A stretch of 64,000 nt of DNA, from the NCBI RefSeq assembly GCF_001278075.1, contig NZ_CP011340.1, positions 992,001 through 1,056,000 of the forward strand, in the 5' to 3' direction. This DNA is from Streptomyces pristinaespiralis (lineage in GTDB: Bacteria; Actinomycetota; Actinomycetes; Streptomycetales; Streptomycetaceae). Under the pieces are notes generated by a model. The model was not told the DNA's origin. It saw only the letters and a list, made by a program, of their open reading frames with translations, and did no database searches. The position numbers were made by a program, and so were the translations under genes. Below, in pieces: positions 28,370 to 36,389 of this stretch (positions are counted from its first letter, which is position 1; each line of letters begins with the position of its first letter).

Positions 28370-29763
28370 CGGCGGCCGTCCTCGAAGAGGGCGCGAACGG
28401 AGGGTCCGCAGTAGAAGCCCTGGCAGCGGCCGCCGCGGGCCCGGGTACGGCGCCGCAGCCCGTCGAGCGATCCGGGCGGGACGGTGCTGGTGAGGGCGTC
28501 GCGGATCTCGCCGTGGGTGACGCGTTCGCAGTGGCAGACGATCGATCCGTACGCGGGGTCGGCGGCGATGAGGTCGGCCCGCTGGTAAGGCCGCGGCCGT
28601 GCCTCGCCGATGTTCGGCATGTGCACCGGTTCGAGGTCGCGGGCGGGTCCGAGGTGGAGTCCCGCGTCGCCGAGGAGTCCGGTGACGTAGCCGGCGATCG
28701 CCATGGAGGCGGTCAGTCCTGTGGAGCGGATGCCTCCGACGGTGACGTACCGCAGGCGGGGGTGCGCCCGGATGCGGTAGTCGTCCTGCCCGGTCGCGGC
28801 GCGCAGTCCGGCGTAGACGGCGGTGACCTCCTCGTCGATCAGCGCGGGCAGGATCCGTGCGCCCATGGCCCGCAGGGTTTCGAGGCCTTCGGCGCTCGAC
28901 CCGGTGGCCCGTTTGTCGTCGAGGTCCTCTGCGGTCGGGCCGAGGATCACGTTCCCGTACACGGTCGGTGCGACGAGGACGCCCTTGCCGAGCGCCGTCG
29001 GCACGGGGAGCAGGATGTGCCCGACCAGGGGGCGGGCGAGCTTGTCGTAGACGATGAGCTGGCCGCGCCGGGGGGTGACGGTGAAGTCCTGGCGGCCGAG
29101 GAGGCGGTCGAGCTCGTCGGCGTGCAGTCCCGCCGCGTTGACGAGGTAGCGGGTGCGCAACAGGCCGCGGGAGGTGGCCAGTTCGTGGTGCCTTCCGCCG
29201 GTGACGGACTGCACCCGGCAGTTCAGGTGCAGGTCGACGCCGGCGCGGACGGCCTGGGTGGCGTAGGCGAGCGTCGTCGTCCAGGGGCAGATGATCCACT
29301 CGTCGGGGACCTCCAGGGCGCCGAGCGCCCCCGGGCCCAGGTGCGGTTCCCTGCGGGCGAGTTCGGCGGCGTCCAGCAGGCGGGTGGCGTGGTAGCCGTT
29401 GCGGACGGCCTTGGCGGCGAGTGCGGGCAGGGTCGCGAGCTGTTCCGGGTCCCAGGCGACGAGGAGCGCGCCGACGGGTTCCAGGGGGATGCCGCTCTGT
29501 TCGGCGTAGGCGGCGAGGCGGCGCCGGCCCTCGCGTACCAGCCGGGACTCCAGGGTGCCGGGCACCGCGTCGAAGCCGGTGTGCAGGATGGCCGTGTTGG
29601 CCTTGGACGTGCCGTTGCCGACGTCGTCGCCCGCGTCGACGAGGGCGATGCGCAGCCGGTGGCGGGCCAGTTCGCGGGCGATGGCGGTGCCGACGACTCC
29701 GGCGCCGACGACGATCACGTCGTGCAGAAGTTCGGGCAGTTCGCCGCTGGTGGTGACGGTCAT
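28366..29763 (-). CDS. GlpA-like FAD-dependent dehydrogenase with BFD [2Fe-2S] domain
   Basis: A 465-residue flavoenzyme. It has a DAO-type FAD-binding motif (VIVVGAGVVGTAIARELA, about 18-36), a long dehydrogenase domain, and a C-terminal BFD-like domain with the cluster cysteines CHCE and GRCQGFYC. This is the anaerobic glycerol-3-phosphate dehydrogenase A-subunit pattern, oxidising glycerol-3-phosphate or a similar polyol phosphate. It overlaps GlpK-like upstream and the FAD oxidoreductase downstream by ATGA, giving a tight operon. A GlpC-type membrane subunit is absent, so the electron acceptor is unknown. Confidence 0.9.
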   Translation of the reverse strand: MTVTTSGELPELLHDVIVVGAGVVGTAIARELARHRLRIALVDAGDDVGNGTSKANTAILHTGFDAVPGTLESRLVREGRRRLAAYAEQSGIPLEPVGALLVAWDPEQLATLPALAAKAVRNGYHATRLLDAAELARREPHLGPGALGALEVPDEWIICPWTTTLAYATQAVRAGVDLHLNCRVQSVTGGRHHELATSRGLLRTRYLVNAAGLHADELDRLLGRQDFTVTPRRGQLIVYDKLARPLVGHILLPVPTALGKGVLVAPTVYGNVILGPTAEDLDDKRATGSSAEGLETLRAMGARILPALIDEEVTAVYAGLRAATGQDDYRIRAHPRLRYVTVGGIRSTGLTASMAIAGYVTGLLGDAGLHLGPARDLEPVHMPNIGEARPRPYQRADLIAADPAYGSIVCHCERVTHGEIRDALTSTVPPGSLDGLRRRTRARGGRCQGFYCGPSVRALFEDGRR

Positions 29764-31223
29764 CGTGTGCCGTGGTCCCCGGCGGCCGACGGAGAGCGCT
29801 CGAGGAGGGCCTCGACCTCCGCGCGGAAGAGGCCGAGCCGTTCGGCCGCCCGGTCGGCGCTGATGCGGGGCTCGTAGACGGCGGACGGTTTCCGGTCGGG
29901 GACCACCTGCTCCGGTGCCAGGCCGGGGTCGATGCCGAGCCGGGCGACGGCGGCGGCGCCCAGCGCGGTCGCGTCGGGCAGTGCGGAGACCTCCACGGGC
30001 ATTTGGAGCAGGTCGGCCTGGGTCTGCATCAGGAGCGCGGACCGGGTGAGGCCGCCGTCGACGCGCAGCGCCGTCAGCGGGGAGCCGAGGTCTTCCGCGA
30101 CGGCTTCGGTGAGGGAGACGACCTGTGCGGCGATGCCCTCGCACAGGGCGCGCACGAGGTGGCCTGGGCCGGTGTCCAGTCCGAGGCCGGTGACGGAGCC
30201 CCTGACGTCGCCGCGCCACCAGGGCGCCGCGAGTCCGGCGAGCGCCGGTACGAAGGTGACGCCGCCGCTGTCGGGGACGGTCGAGCCGACGGTGTCGAGG
30301 TCCGCGGCGCCGGTGACGATCCCCAGGTCGCTGAGCCAGGTGACGGCGGAGGCCGCGGTGTAGACCTGGCCGTCCAGGCAGTAGCTCGCCCTTCCGCCGA
30401 GCCGCCAGGCGACGCAGCCGACGAGCCCGGTGGTGGAGCGGTGCGGCCGGTGACCGGTGTGGGCGAGCAGGAAGGCGCCCGTGCCGTAGGTGCACTTGGC
30501 GGTGCCCGGTCCGGTGACGCGCTGGGCGAGGAGGGCCGCCTGCTGGTCCACGATCAGTCCGGTGAGCGGTGTCCCGGGGCCGAAGGCGGTGGTGACGCCG
30601 ACGGGGCCGGCGGCGTCCACGACGTCCGGCAGCCGTTCGCCGGACAGGCCGAACAGGTCGAGTGCCCGGGGCGACCAGGCGACCTGGTCGAGGTCGAGGA
30701 GCTGGGTGCGGCCGGCGGTGGCCGCGTCGGTGACGAACGCACCGGTGAGCCGGTGCACGAGCCAGGAGTCGCTGGTGGTGACGACACCTTCACGGGTGAG
30801 CTCGCGGCGGATCCACGCCATCTTGGGCGCGGCGAAGTACGGGTCCAGGGGTAATCCGGTGAGCTGCGTCAACTCTTCGGCGTGAACGCCCAGTTCGACG
30901 CACAGCGGCTCGGCGCGCCGGTCCTGCCAGACGATCGCGTCGGTGAGCGGCTCGCCGGTCGCCGGGTCCCAGGCGAGGACGGTCTCGCCCTGGTTGGCCA
31001 GGCCGACCGCCTCCACGGGTTCACCGGCCCGGGCGAGGGCCCCGCGCCCCGCGGCGAGGACGGAGTCGAGCAGTTCGGCGGGGTCCACCTCGACGCGTCC
31101 GCCGGGGCCGTAACGGGGGGACACGGGGGCGAAGCCCGTTCCGATCACACCGCGTTCGGGACAGACGACGAGCGCCTTGGTGCCGGAGGTGCCCTGGTCG
31201 ACGGCAAGCACCGGGCCTGTCAT
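29760..31223 (-). CDS. FGGY-family glycerol kinase-like protein
   Basis: A 487-residue kinase. The ATG at 31223 begins a canonical FGGY N terminus, VLAVDQGTSGTKALVV. Other motifs are LANQGETVLAWD, IVWQDRRAE (catalytic region), TYGTGAFLL and ALRVDGGLTRSALLMQ, as in glycerol kinases. With the GlpA-like gene downstream, the substrate is probably glycerol, or another short polyol. It is first in the four-gene minus-strand operon. A rare TTA at Leu 124 may place the operon under bldA timing. Confidence 0.9.
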   Translation of the reverse strand: MTGPVLAVDQGTSGTKALVVCPERGVIGTGFAPVSPRYGPGGRVEVDPAELLDSVLAAGRGALARAGEPVEAVGLANQGETVLAWDPATGEPLTDAIVWQDRRAEPLCVELGVHAEELTQLTGLPLDPYFAAPKMAWIRRELTREGVVTTSDSWLVHRLTGAFVTDAATAGRTQLLDLDQVAWSPRALDLFGLSGERLPDVVDAAGPVGVTTAFGPGTPLTGLIVDQQAALLAQRVTGPGTAKCTYGTGAFLLAHTGHRPHRSTTGLVGCVAWRLGGRASYCLDGQVYTAASAVTWLSDLGIVTGAADLDTVGSTVPDSGGVTFVPALAGLAAPWWRGDVRGSVTGLGLDTGPGHLVRALCEGIAAQVVSLTEAVAEDLGSPLTALRVDGGLTRSALLMQTQADLLQMPVEVSALPDATALGAAAVARLGIDPGLAPEQVVPDRKPSAVYEPRISADRAAERLGLFRAEVEALLERSPSAAGDHGTR

Positions 31224-31495
31224 CGGCCACCCCGCTCTCCGGTAGAAGAAACCTTGATCGCAGACGAAAGCGTGGGGCAGGCCGCCGCCGCCGTCAAGGG
31301 GCGGTGGAGGACGCCCCATCGGGCGTCGGCTCGGTCAACTGGTTGCCGCACGGCCCGGCTTGAGTAAGATCGGCCCGCAACACGGAAGCGATGCGGTGGA
31401 CGGAGCGGTTCCCCGTACGTGCCCGAACACCGTCGATGCCCGGCCGACCACCGCCGTCGACGCTCGCCTCAGCCCCCACTGCCACAAGAGGCCCG

Positions 31496-31654
31496 ATGAC
31501 GACCAGTTCTCCTCCCTGGCTCCACCCTGCGACGGAACACGGAGCGGACCGCGCGACGGGCCGGCGGACCGGTCGGCGCGGCAACGGATTCAACGGGGCG
31601 GTGGCCGTGTCGGGCGGCAGCTCCCGGGCGTGCCCGGTAGGGGCGGCGTCCTGA
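31496..31654 (+). CDS. Possible 52-residue upstream small ORF
   Basis: ATG at 31496 lies 5 bases after AAGAGG, and the TGA overlaps the next gene's ATG (TGATG at 31652-31656). That would couple its translation to the 341-residue protein. The peptide is Gly/Arg/Ala-rich, with no recognised domain. The tight stop-start overlap is the main support; it could be a leader peptide or a chance frame. The rest of 31224-31495 shows no gene and presumably holds divergent promoters. Confidence 0.3.
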   Translation: MTTSSPPWLHPATEHGADRATGRRTGRRGNGFNGAVAVSGGSSRACPVGAAS

Positions 31655-32679
31655 TGGCCCCTGACACCTTCCGCCCGGTCTACCACCCCGCCGGCGAGGA
31701 CACGGAACTGCGCAGCGCCCTGCAGGACTTACGCACGGGCCGCTGGTTATCGATGCGGAATCTTCTCGAGGCGACGGCCGACTGGGCCCTGTGGACCCAG
31801 CGCACCCAGGTCCTGGCGGCGGTCGCCGCCGGCTCGGACACGGTGCAGACATGGCGCGCGGAGGAACCCGACAGCGCGGCCGCGACGGTGATGCACTGCC
31901 GGGTCGCGGTCGAACGCGCGTTACGGGCGCACCGCGACGCGCACCGGCACACCCAGGATCTGTGGCACGAGGCCTGGGAGGCGTGCCGGGCGGCGGCGCA
32001 CCGGTCGCCGGAGGACCCGGTGCCGTGGGTGTGTCTGCTCGCGCTCGCCCGGCTCGACGAGGGGCAGCGGCTCGACGAGCACCGGATGGCGCCGCCGGGG
32101 CCGATGCTCTTCCCCGGCCCGTGGGGTCTGCTGGCCCAGGCGGACAAGCGCGATCCGCACAACCGCGAGGCGTACCACCGGATGCTGCAGTTCGTGTACG
32201 CCCGGCGGACCGGCGCCCATCTCTCCGAGGCGGTCAACTTCGTCCAGTGGGCGTCCTCGTCCGCGCCCCTGGGATCGCCGCTCAAGGTGCTGCCGCTGTA
32301 TGTGCGGGTGGAGCGCTACCGCCGGGAGAACGGCCAGGAGAAGGCGCTGGACCTGCACTGGGTGACGGACGACGCCGCCCGCGACGGCCGTCTGGCCCTG
32401 CACGACTGGTTCGACGTCGCGCACACGACGACGCGCACGCTGCTCGATCTCAGCCACCTGGCCCACGCACTGTGGGGGGCGCTCCAATTCGCGGACGCAG
32501 CCCGGGTGTTCGAGGCGCTCGGCCCGTTCTACACGACGCTTCCGTGGGCGTACCGGACGCCCGATCCCGGTGACCCGGCCCTCGCGGAGGAGGTGTTCCT
32601 GCGCGCACGGGCCCGCTGCCTCGCGGCGGCGCGTGATGCCGGCCCCGGGCCCGGCCCGGCTGCGGGCCCGTACGGCTGA
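31654..32679 (+). CDS. Unknown helical protein with three TTA codons
   Basis: A 341-residue cytoplasmic protein that I cannot assign. It is mostly alpha-helical with repeating helix pairs, such as ALRAHRDAHRHTQDLWHEAW, and a stretch in HRSPEDPVPWVCLLALARL reminiscent of TPR-like repeats. No catalytic motif or membrane segment is seen. Three Leu codons are TTA (31729, 31747, 31921), very rare for this genome, so translation should depend strongly on the bldA tRNA. It follows a possible coupled small ORF. The C terminus ends in a Gly/Pro-rich tail. Confidence 0.8.
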   Translation: MAPDTFRPVYHPAGEDTELRSALQDLRTGRWLSMRNLLEATADWALWTQRTQVLAAVAAGSDTVQTWRAEEPDSAAATVMHCRVAVERALRAHRDAHRHTQDLWHEAWEACRAAAHRSPEDPVPWVCLLALARLDEGQRLDEHRMAPPGPMLFPGPWGLLAQADKRDPHNREAYHRMLQFVYARRTGAHLSEAVNFVQWASSSAPLGSPLKVLPLYVRVERYRRENGQEKALDLHWVTDDAARDGRLALHDWFDVAHTTTRTLLDLSHLAHALWGALQFADAARVFEALGPFYTTLPWAYRTPDPGDPALAEEVFLRARARCLAAARDAGPGPGPAAGPYG

Positions 32680-32778
32680 CTCCGTCCCACGCCCGACCGG
32701 GCCACGTCCCCACGCCGTACTCCCCCTGGCGCGTACTCCCCCGTCGCGCTGCTTCGCCGCCGGGCGCAGCACTCCTTC

Positions 32779-32937
32779 TGCCCTGACCGCTCGGACCTGT
32801 CCCTGCCCGCTCTCCGTCCCCTGCCCGCCCGAATCTCTGCCCTGCCCGCTCGATTCCGTCCCCTGCCCGCCCGAATCCCTGCCCTGCCCGCCCGACCTGT
32901 TACCTGTCCGCCCGACGTGTGCCCTGTCCGCTCAGTG
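32779..32937. repeat. Tandem array of about eight 20-21-base units
   Basis: Diverged copies of a unit close to CCCTGCCCGCCCGAATCCCTG begin near 32779, 32800, 32820, 32840, 32861, 32882, 32902 and 32922. The array fills most of the gap between the unknown gene and the APC permease and stops about 15 bases before the permease ribosome site. Confidence 0.8.
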
Positions 32938-32963
32938 CGTCGCCTTTCCCCGGAGGTACCTCG

Positions 32964-34493
32964 ATGTCCATATCCCCGCCGAAGTGGTCGGATTCCGGCC
33001 GGACCCCTCCCAAGGACGAGGAGGAACGGCTGAGGGAGCTCGGCTATCAGCCCGTCCTGGCCCGCCGGATGGGCGGCTTCGGCAACTTCGCCATCAGCTT
33101 CTCCGTGATCTCGATCCTGTCCGGCTGTATGACGCTGTACGGATTCGGGCTGGGCACCGGCGGTCCCGCGGTGATGATGTGGGGCTGGCTGGGCGTCGGT
33201 CTCTTCGTCCTCTGCGTCGGCATGGCCCTGGCGGAGGTCACCAGCGCCTACCCGACCTCGGGCGCGCTGTACTACATGGCCGACCGGCTCGGCGGCCGCA
33301 AGTGGGGCTGGTACACGGGCTGGCTCAACCTCCTCGGTCTGCTGGGCGCCATCGCCGGCATCGACTACGGCTGCGCCCTGTTCACCGGCGCCTTTCTGAA
33401 CCTCCAGTGGGGCATCGAACCCACCCCCGGCTCCACGATGATCATCTTCATCTGCATCCTGCTGCTGCACGCCACCCTCAACCTCTTCGGCGTACGGCTC
33501 GTCAGCCTGCTCAACTCGGTCAGCGTGTGGTGGCACCTCGGCGGCGTGGCCCTGATCGTGGGCGCGCTCGCGATCGTGCCGTCCGACCACCAGTCCCCCG
33601 AGTTCGTCTTCGGCGAGTTCGTCAACGGCACCGGCTGGGACAACCCCCTCTACGTGGCCGCCATCGGTCTGCTGCTCGCCCAGTACACCTTCAGCGGGTA
33701 CGACGCCTCCGCCCACCTCTCAGAGGAGACCTCCAACGCCTCCGTCGCCGCCGCCAAGGGCATCGTGCGCTCCATCTGGGTCTCCTGGATCGCCGGGTTC
33801 GCGCTGCTGGCGGGCCTGACGTTCGCGATCCAGGACTACGCGGGCACCCAGGACACCGCGACCGGCGTGCCGCCGGCGCAGATCTTCATCGACGCCCTCG
33901 GCACGGGTGCCGCCACGGCGCTGCTGCTCGTGGTGATCGTCGCCCAGCTCTTCTGCGGCAACGCGGAAGTGGCCGCGGCCAGCCGGATGGTGTTCGCCTT
34001 CAGCCGGGACAACGCCCTGCCCGGTTCCGCCCTGTGGCGCAAGGTGAGCAGCCGGACGCAGACGCCCGTCCCGGCGGTGTGGCTGTCGGTCACCTTCGCG
34101 TGTCTGCTGGCCGTCCCGTCGCTGTACTCCGCGACGGCGTACGGAGCGGTCACCGCGATCAACGTCATCGGCATCACGCCCGCGTACGCCATCCCCATCT
34201 ATCTGCGGCTGCGCGCCGGGAACCGCTTCCAGCCGGGTCCGTGGTCGCTGGGCCGCTGGAGCAGGCCGATCGGCTGGACCGCCGTGGTGTGGGTGGCGTG
34301 CGTGACCGTGCTGTTCTGCCTGCCGCAGTCGAACCCGGTGACCGTCGACTCCATGAACTACGCCTCCATCGCGCTGGCGGCGGTGCTGATCCTGGCCACG
34401 GTGTGGTGGTTCGTCGCCCGCCACTCGTACGGCACGCCGGCCGCGTACGGAACCGCCCGCGAGCAGGCGGAGATCGCGGAGAACATCGTCTGA
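32964..34493 (+). CDS. APC-superfamily amino acid permease
   Basis: A 509-residue cytoplasmic-membrane transporter with about 12 helices. ATG at 32964 follows GGAGG (32952-32956). Landmarks of the amino acid/GABA permease group: GYQPVLARRMGGFGNFAISFSVISI at the first helix (beginning of core), MALAEVTSAYPTSGALYYM, SGYDASAHLSEETSNAS and FAFSRDNALPGS. It probably imports an amino acid, amine or GABA by proton symport; no catabolic partner gene adjoins it. A strong hairpin follows. Confidence 0.94.
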   Translation: MSISPPKWSDSGRTPPKDEEERLRELGYQPVLARRMGGFGNFAISFSVISILSGCMTLYGFGLGTGGPAVMMWGWLGVGLFVLCVGMALAEVTSAYPTSGALYYMADRLGGRKWGWYTGWLNLLGLLGAIAGIDYGCALFTGAFLNLQWGIEPTPGSTMIIFICILLLHATLNLFGVRLVSLLNSVSVWWHLGGVALIVGALAIVPSDHQSPEFVFGEFVNGTGWDNPLYVAAIGLLLAQYTFSGYDASAHLSEETSNASVAAAKGIVRSIWVSWIAGFALLAGLTFAIQDYAGTQDTATGVPPAQIFIDALGTGAATALLLVVIVAQLFCGNAEVAAASRMVFAFSRDNALPGSALWRKVSSRTQTPVPAVWLSVTFACLLAVPSLYSATAYGAVTAINVIGITPAYAIPIYLRLRAGNRFQPGPWSLGRWSRPIGWTAVVWVACVTVLFCLPQSNPVTVDSMNYASIALAAVLILATVWWFVARHSYGTPAAYGTAREQAEIAENIV

Positions 34494-34512
34494 CGCTCCC
34501 CATGTCCCGCAC

Positions 34513-34541
34513 GAGGGCCCGGCCGTGACGGCCGGGCCCTC
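34513..34541 (+). terminator. Terminator of the APC permease gene
   Basis: Perfect 13-base stem GAGGGCCCGGCCG / CGGCCGGGCCCTC with a TGA loop, 19 bases after the stop. Confidence 0.9.
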
Positions 34542-34735
34542 CTGCTGTCCGGGGGCGGTGACCGGGTGAGAGGTGGGGGTCGTTCGGGCGGTCACCGCAG
34601 CGGGACGGTGACCTCGCCCGTGCCGCGCGCAGAGCCATGGCCGACGGCCTTACCCGGAACGGCCGGTCGGTGCCGCCGGCGGTCAGCGCAGGCCGCCGGG
34701 CTCGCGTCGACGCAAGACCAATCGTGTCCGAAGCA

Positions 34736-34764
34736 TTGACGGCACGCCGACTCGGCTCTACGTT
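34736..34764 (+). promoter_or_regulatory. Promoter of the GntR operon
   Basis: TTGACG (34736-34741), a 17-base spacer and TACGTT (34759-34764). The predicted start is near 34771, a little upstream of the TCATATATGA palindrome. Confidence 0.6.
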
Positions 34765-34785
34765 CGGCGCGTTGCACTTCGTACG

Positions 34786-34795
34786 TCATATATGA
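34786..34795. promoter_or_regulatory. TCATATATGA operator candidate of GntR
   Basis: A perfect AT-rich 10-base palindrome 30-39 bases before the GntR start. FadR-type GntR proteins commonly bind short AT-centred palindromes, so autoregulation is likely. Confidence 0.55.
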
Positions 34796-34824
34796 GACGC
34801 GATACGCGAGATCTGAGAGTGCTG

Positions 34825-35478
34825 ATGACCTTCGCTCCCACCCCGATCCCCTCCCGCACCCAGTACGTGCTGGAGGCGATCAAGCACGGCATCCTCACCG
34901 GCGGCCTCAGCCCGGGCCAGTCCCTGGTCGAGACCGAACTGGCCGCGCAATTCGGTGTGTCGAAGACCCCGGTGCGAGAGGCCCTCAAGACCCTCGCCGG
35001 CACCGGGCTCGTGGTGATGAGCCAGTACAAGGGCGCCACCGTCCGCATGGTCGACGCCGACATGGCGCGCGAGGTGTACGACGTGCGGCTGCTGCTGGAG
35101 CCGGAGGCGCTGCGGCGCTCCATCACCCGCAACGCCTCGCTCGAGGACGCGCGCACGGCACTCGTCAGGGCCGACGAGGCGGCCGACCAGGCCGAACGGT
35201 CGCTGGCCAACCGGGAGTTCCACCGGGCCCTGTACCTGCCCTGCGGCAATCCGCTGCTGGCCAGGATGCTCGACGACGTCCGCGACCAGGCGGCCCTGGT
35301 CTCCACCGTGGCGTGGGCCGCCGACCCGTCCTGGCAGCGGGAGGCCGACGAGCACCGCACGATCCTCGAGCTCGCCCTCGCGGGGGACGCCGACGCCGCG
35401 GCCCGCGCGCTGCACGAACACATCGACTCCTTCGTACAGCGGGCGTTCCCCGAGCAGACCGAGGAGGACCAGGCATGA
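34825..35478 (+). CDS. GntR/FadR-family regulator (FCD domain)
   Basis: A 217-residue regulator. ATG at 34825 follows GAGAG at 5 bases; an in-frame ATG at 34792 sits inside the operator and lacks a site. The N-terminal winged helix (about 10-75: LSPGQSLVETELAAQFGVSKTPVREAL) is followed by an FCD ligand domain with metal-binding candidates (D in VYDVRLLLEPEA, H in REFHRALY, H in EADEHRTI). FCD domains sense organic acids, including sugar acids. It overlaps the lyase gene by ATGA and heads the sugar-acid operon, so its effector may be the pathway's acid. Confidence 0.93.
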   Translation: MTFAPTPIPSRTQYVLEAIKHGILTGGLSPGQSLVETELAAQFGVSKTPVREALKTLAGTGLVVMSQYKGATVRMVDADMAREVYDVRLLLEPEALRRSITRNASLEDARTALVRADEAADQAERSLANREFHRALYLPCGNPLLARMLDDVRDQAALVSTVAWAADPSWQREADEHRTILELALAGDADAAARALHEHIDSFVQRAFPEQTEEDQA

Positions 35479-36389
35479 GCACCGATCCCGGCTTCGGCTC
35501 CCTGCGCGAGACACTCGCCGACGTGGTGGCCATCCCGGTCACACCCTTCACCGCCGACGACGCGATCGACACCGCCGCACACCGGGCGCTGCTGCGCCGC
35601 CTGCTCGACGGCGGGGTGCGCACCCTCACTCCCAACGGCAACACCGGCGAGTACTACGCGCTCGACCCCGACGAGCGGCGCGCGGTCACGGAGCTGACCC
35701 TCGAGGAGTCCGCCGGCCGGGCCGCCGTCCTCGTCGGCGTCGGGCTGGACGTGCCGACCGCGGTGGCCTCCGCGCGGCACGCGCGGGACGCGGGCGCACA
35801 GATGGTGATGGTCCATCAGCCGGTGCACCCCTATGTGTCGCAGGACGGCTGGCTCGACTACCACCGCGCCATCGCCGAGGCCGTGCCCGAGCTCGGCGTG
35901 GTCCCCTATGTGCGCAGTCCGCATCTGCGCGGCGAGCGGATGGCCCGGCTCGGGGAGCTGTGCCCCAATGTCGTCGGGGTGAAGTACGCGGTGCCGGACG
36001 CCGCGCAGTTCGCGGCGTTCGCACGCGACGCCGGCCTCGAGCGGTTCGTGTGGGTCGCCGGGCTCGCGGAGCTGTACGCGCCCGCCTACTTCTCCGCCGG
36101 CGCCACCGGCTTCACCTCCGGGCTGGTCAACATCTCGCCCTCGATCTCGCTGGAGATGCTCGCCGCGCTGCGCGCCGGGGATCACGCGGCGGCGATGAAG
36201 GTGTGGGAGCGGATCCGGCCGCTCGAGGACCTGCGTGCCGCCCACCGGTCGGCGGACAATGTCACGGTCGTCAAGGAGGCCCTCGCCGCGCTCGGCCTGT
36301 GCCGCCGTGACGTGCGGCCGCCCAGCAGTCCGCTCCCGCAGAAGCGGCGTGCCGAGGTCGCCGCGCTCGTGGCCGGGTGGGGCATATGA
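35475..36389 (+). CDS. DHDPS-family lyase/dehydratase for a 2-keto-3-deoxy sugar acid
   Basis: A 304-residue TIM-barrel enzyme of the DapA/NAL superfamily. Visible active-site elements are the Schiff-base K170 (VVGVKYA), Y145 (VPYVRS) and the substrate loop PNGNTGEY near residues 53-60. Partnership with an IlvD/Edd dehydratase rather than lysine genes argues against true DapA. It would act on a 2-keto-3-deoxy aldonate, as an aldolase or as a dehydratase towards alpha-ketoglutarate semialdehyde. ATG overlaps the GntR stop (ATGA), and its own stop overlaps the next ATG. Confidence 0.88.
   Translation: MSTDPGFGSLRETLADVVAIPVTPFTADDAIDTAAHRALLRRLLDGGVRTLTPNGNTGEYYALDPDERRAVTELTLEESAGRAAVLVGVGLDVPTAVASARHARDAGAQMVMVHQPVHPYVSQDGWLDYHRAIAEAVPELGVVPYVRSPHLRGERMARLGELCPNVVGVKYAVPDAAQFAAFARDAGLERFVWVAGLAELYAPAYFSAGATGFTSGLVNISPSISLEMLAALRAGDHAAAMKVWERIRPLEDLRAAHRSADNVTVVKEALAALGLCRRDVRPPSSPLPQKRRAEVAALVAGWGI

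Noticed and set aside
29789..29802. GGAGAGCGCTCGAG in the kinase C-terminal codons
   Set aside because: Only the core GAGCGCTC is symmetric; it is coding sequence at a gene end with no promoter sense.
35475..36389. Naming the DHDPS-like gene dapA
   Set aside because: It is in an operon with a sugar-acid dehydratase and GntR, not lysine genes, so the superfamily match does not justify the symbol.
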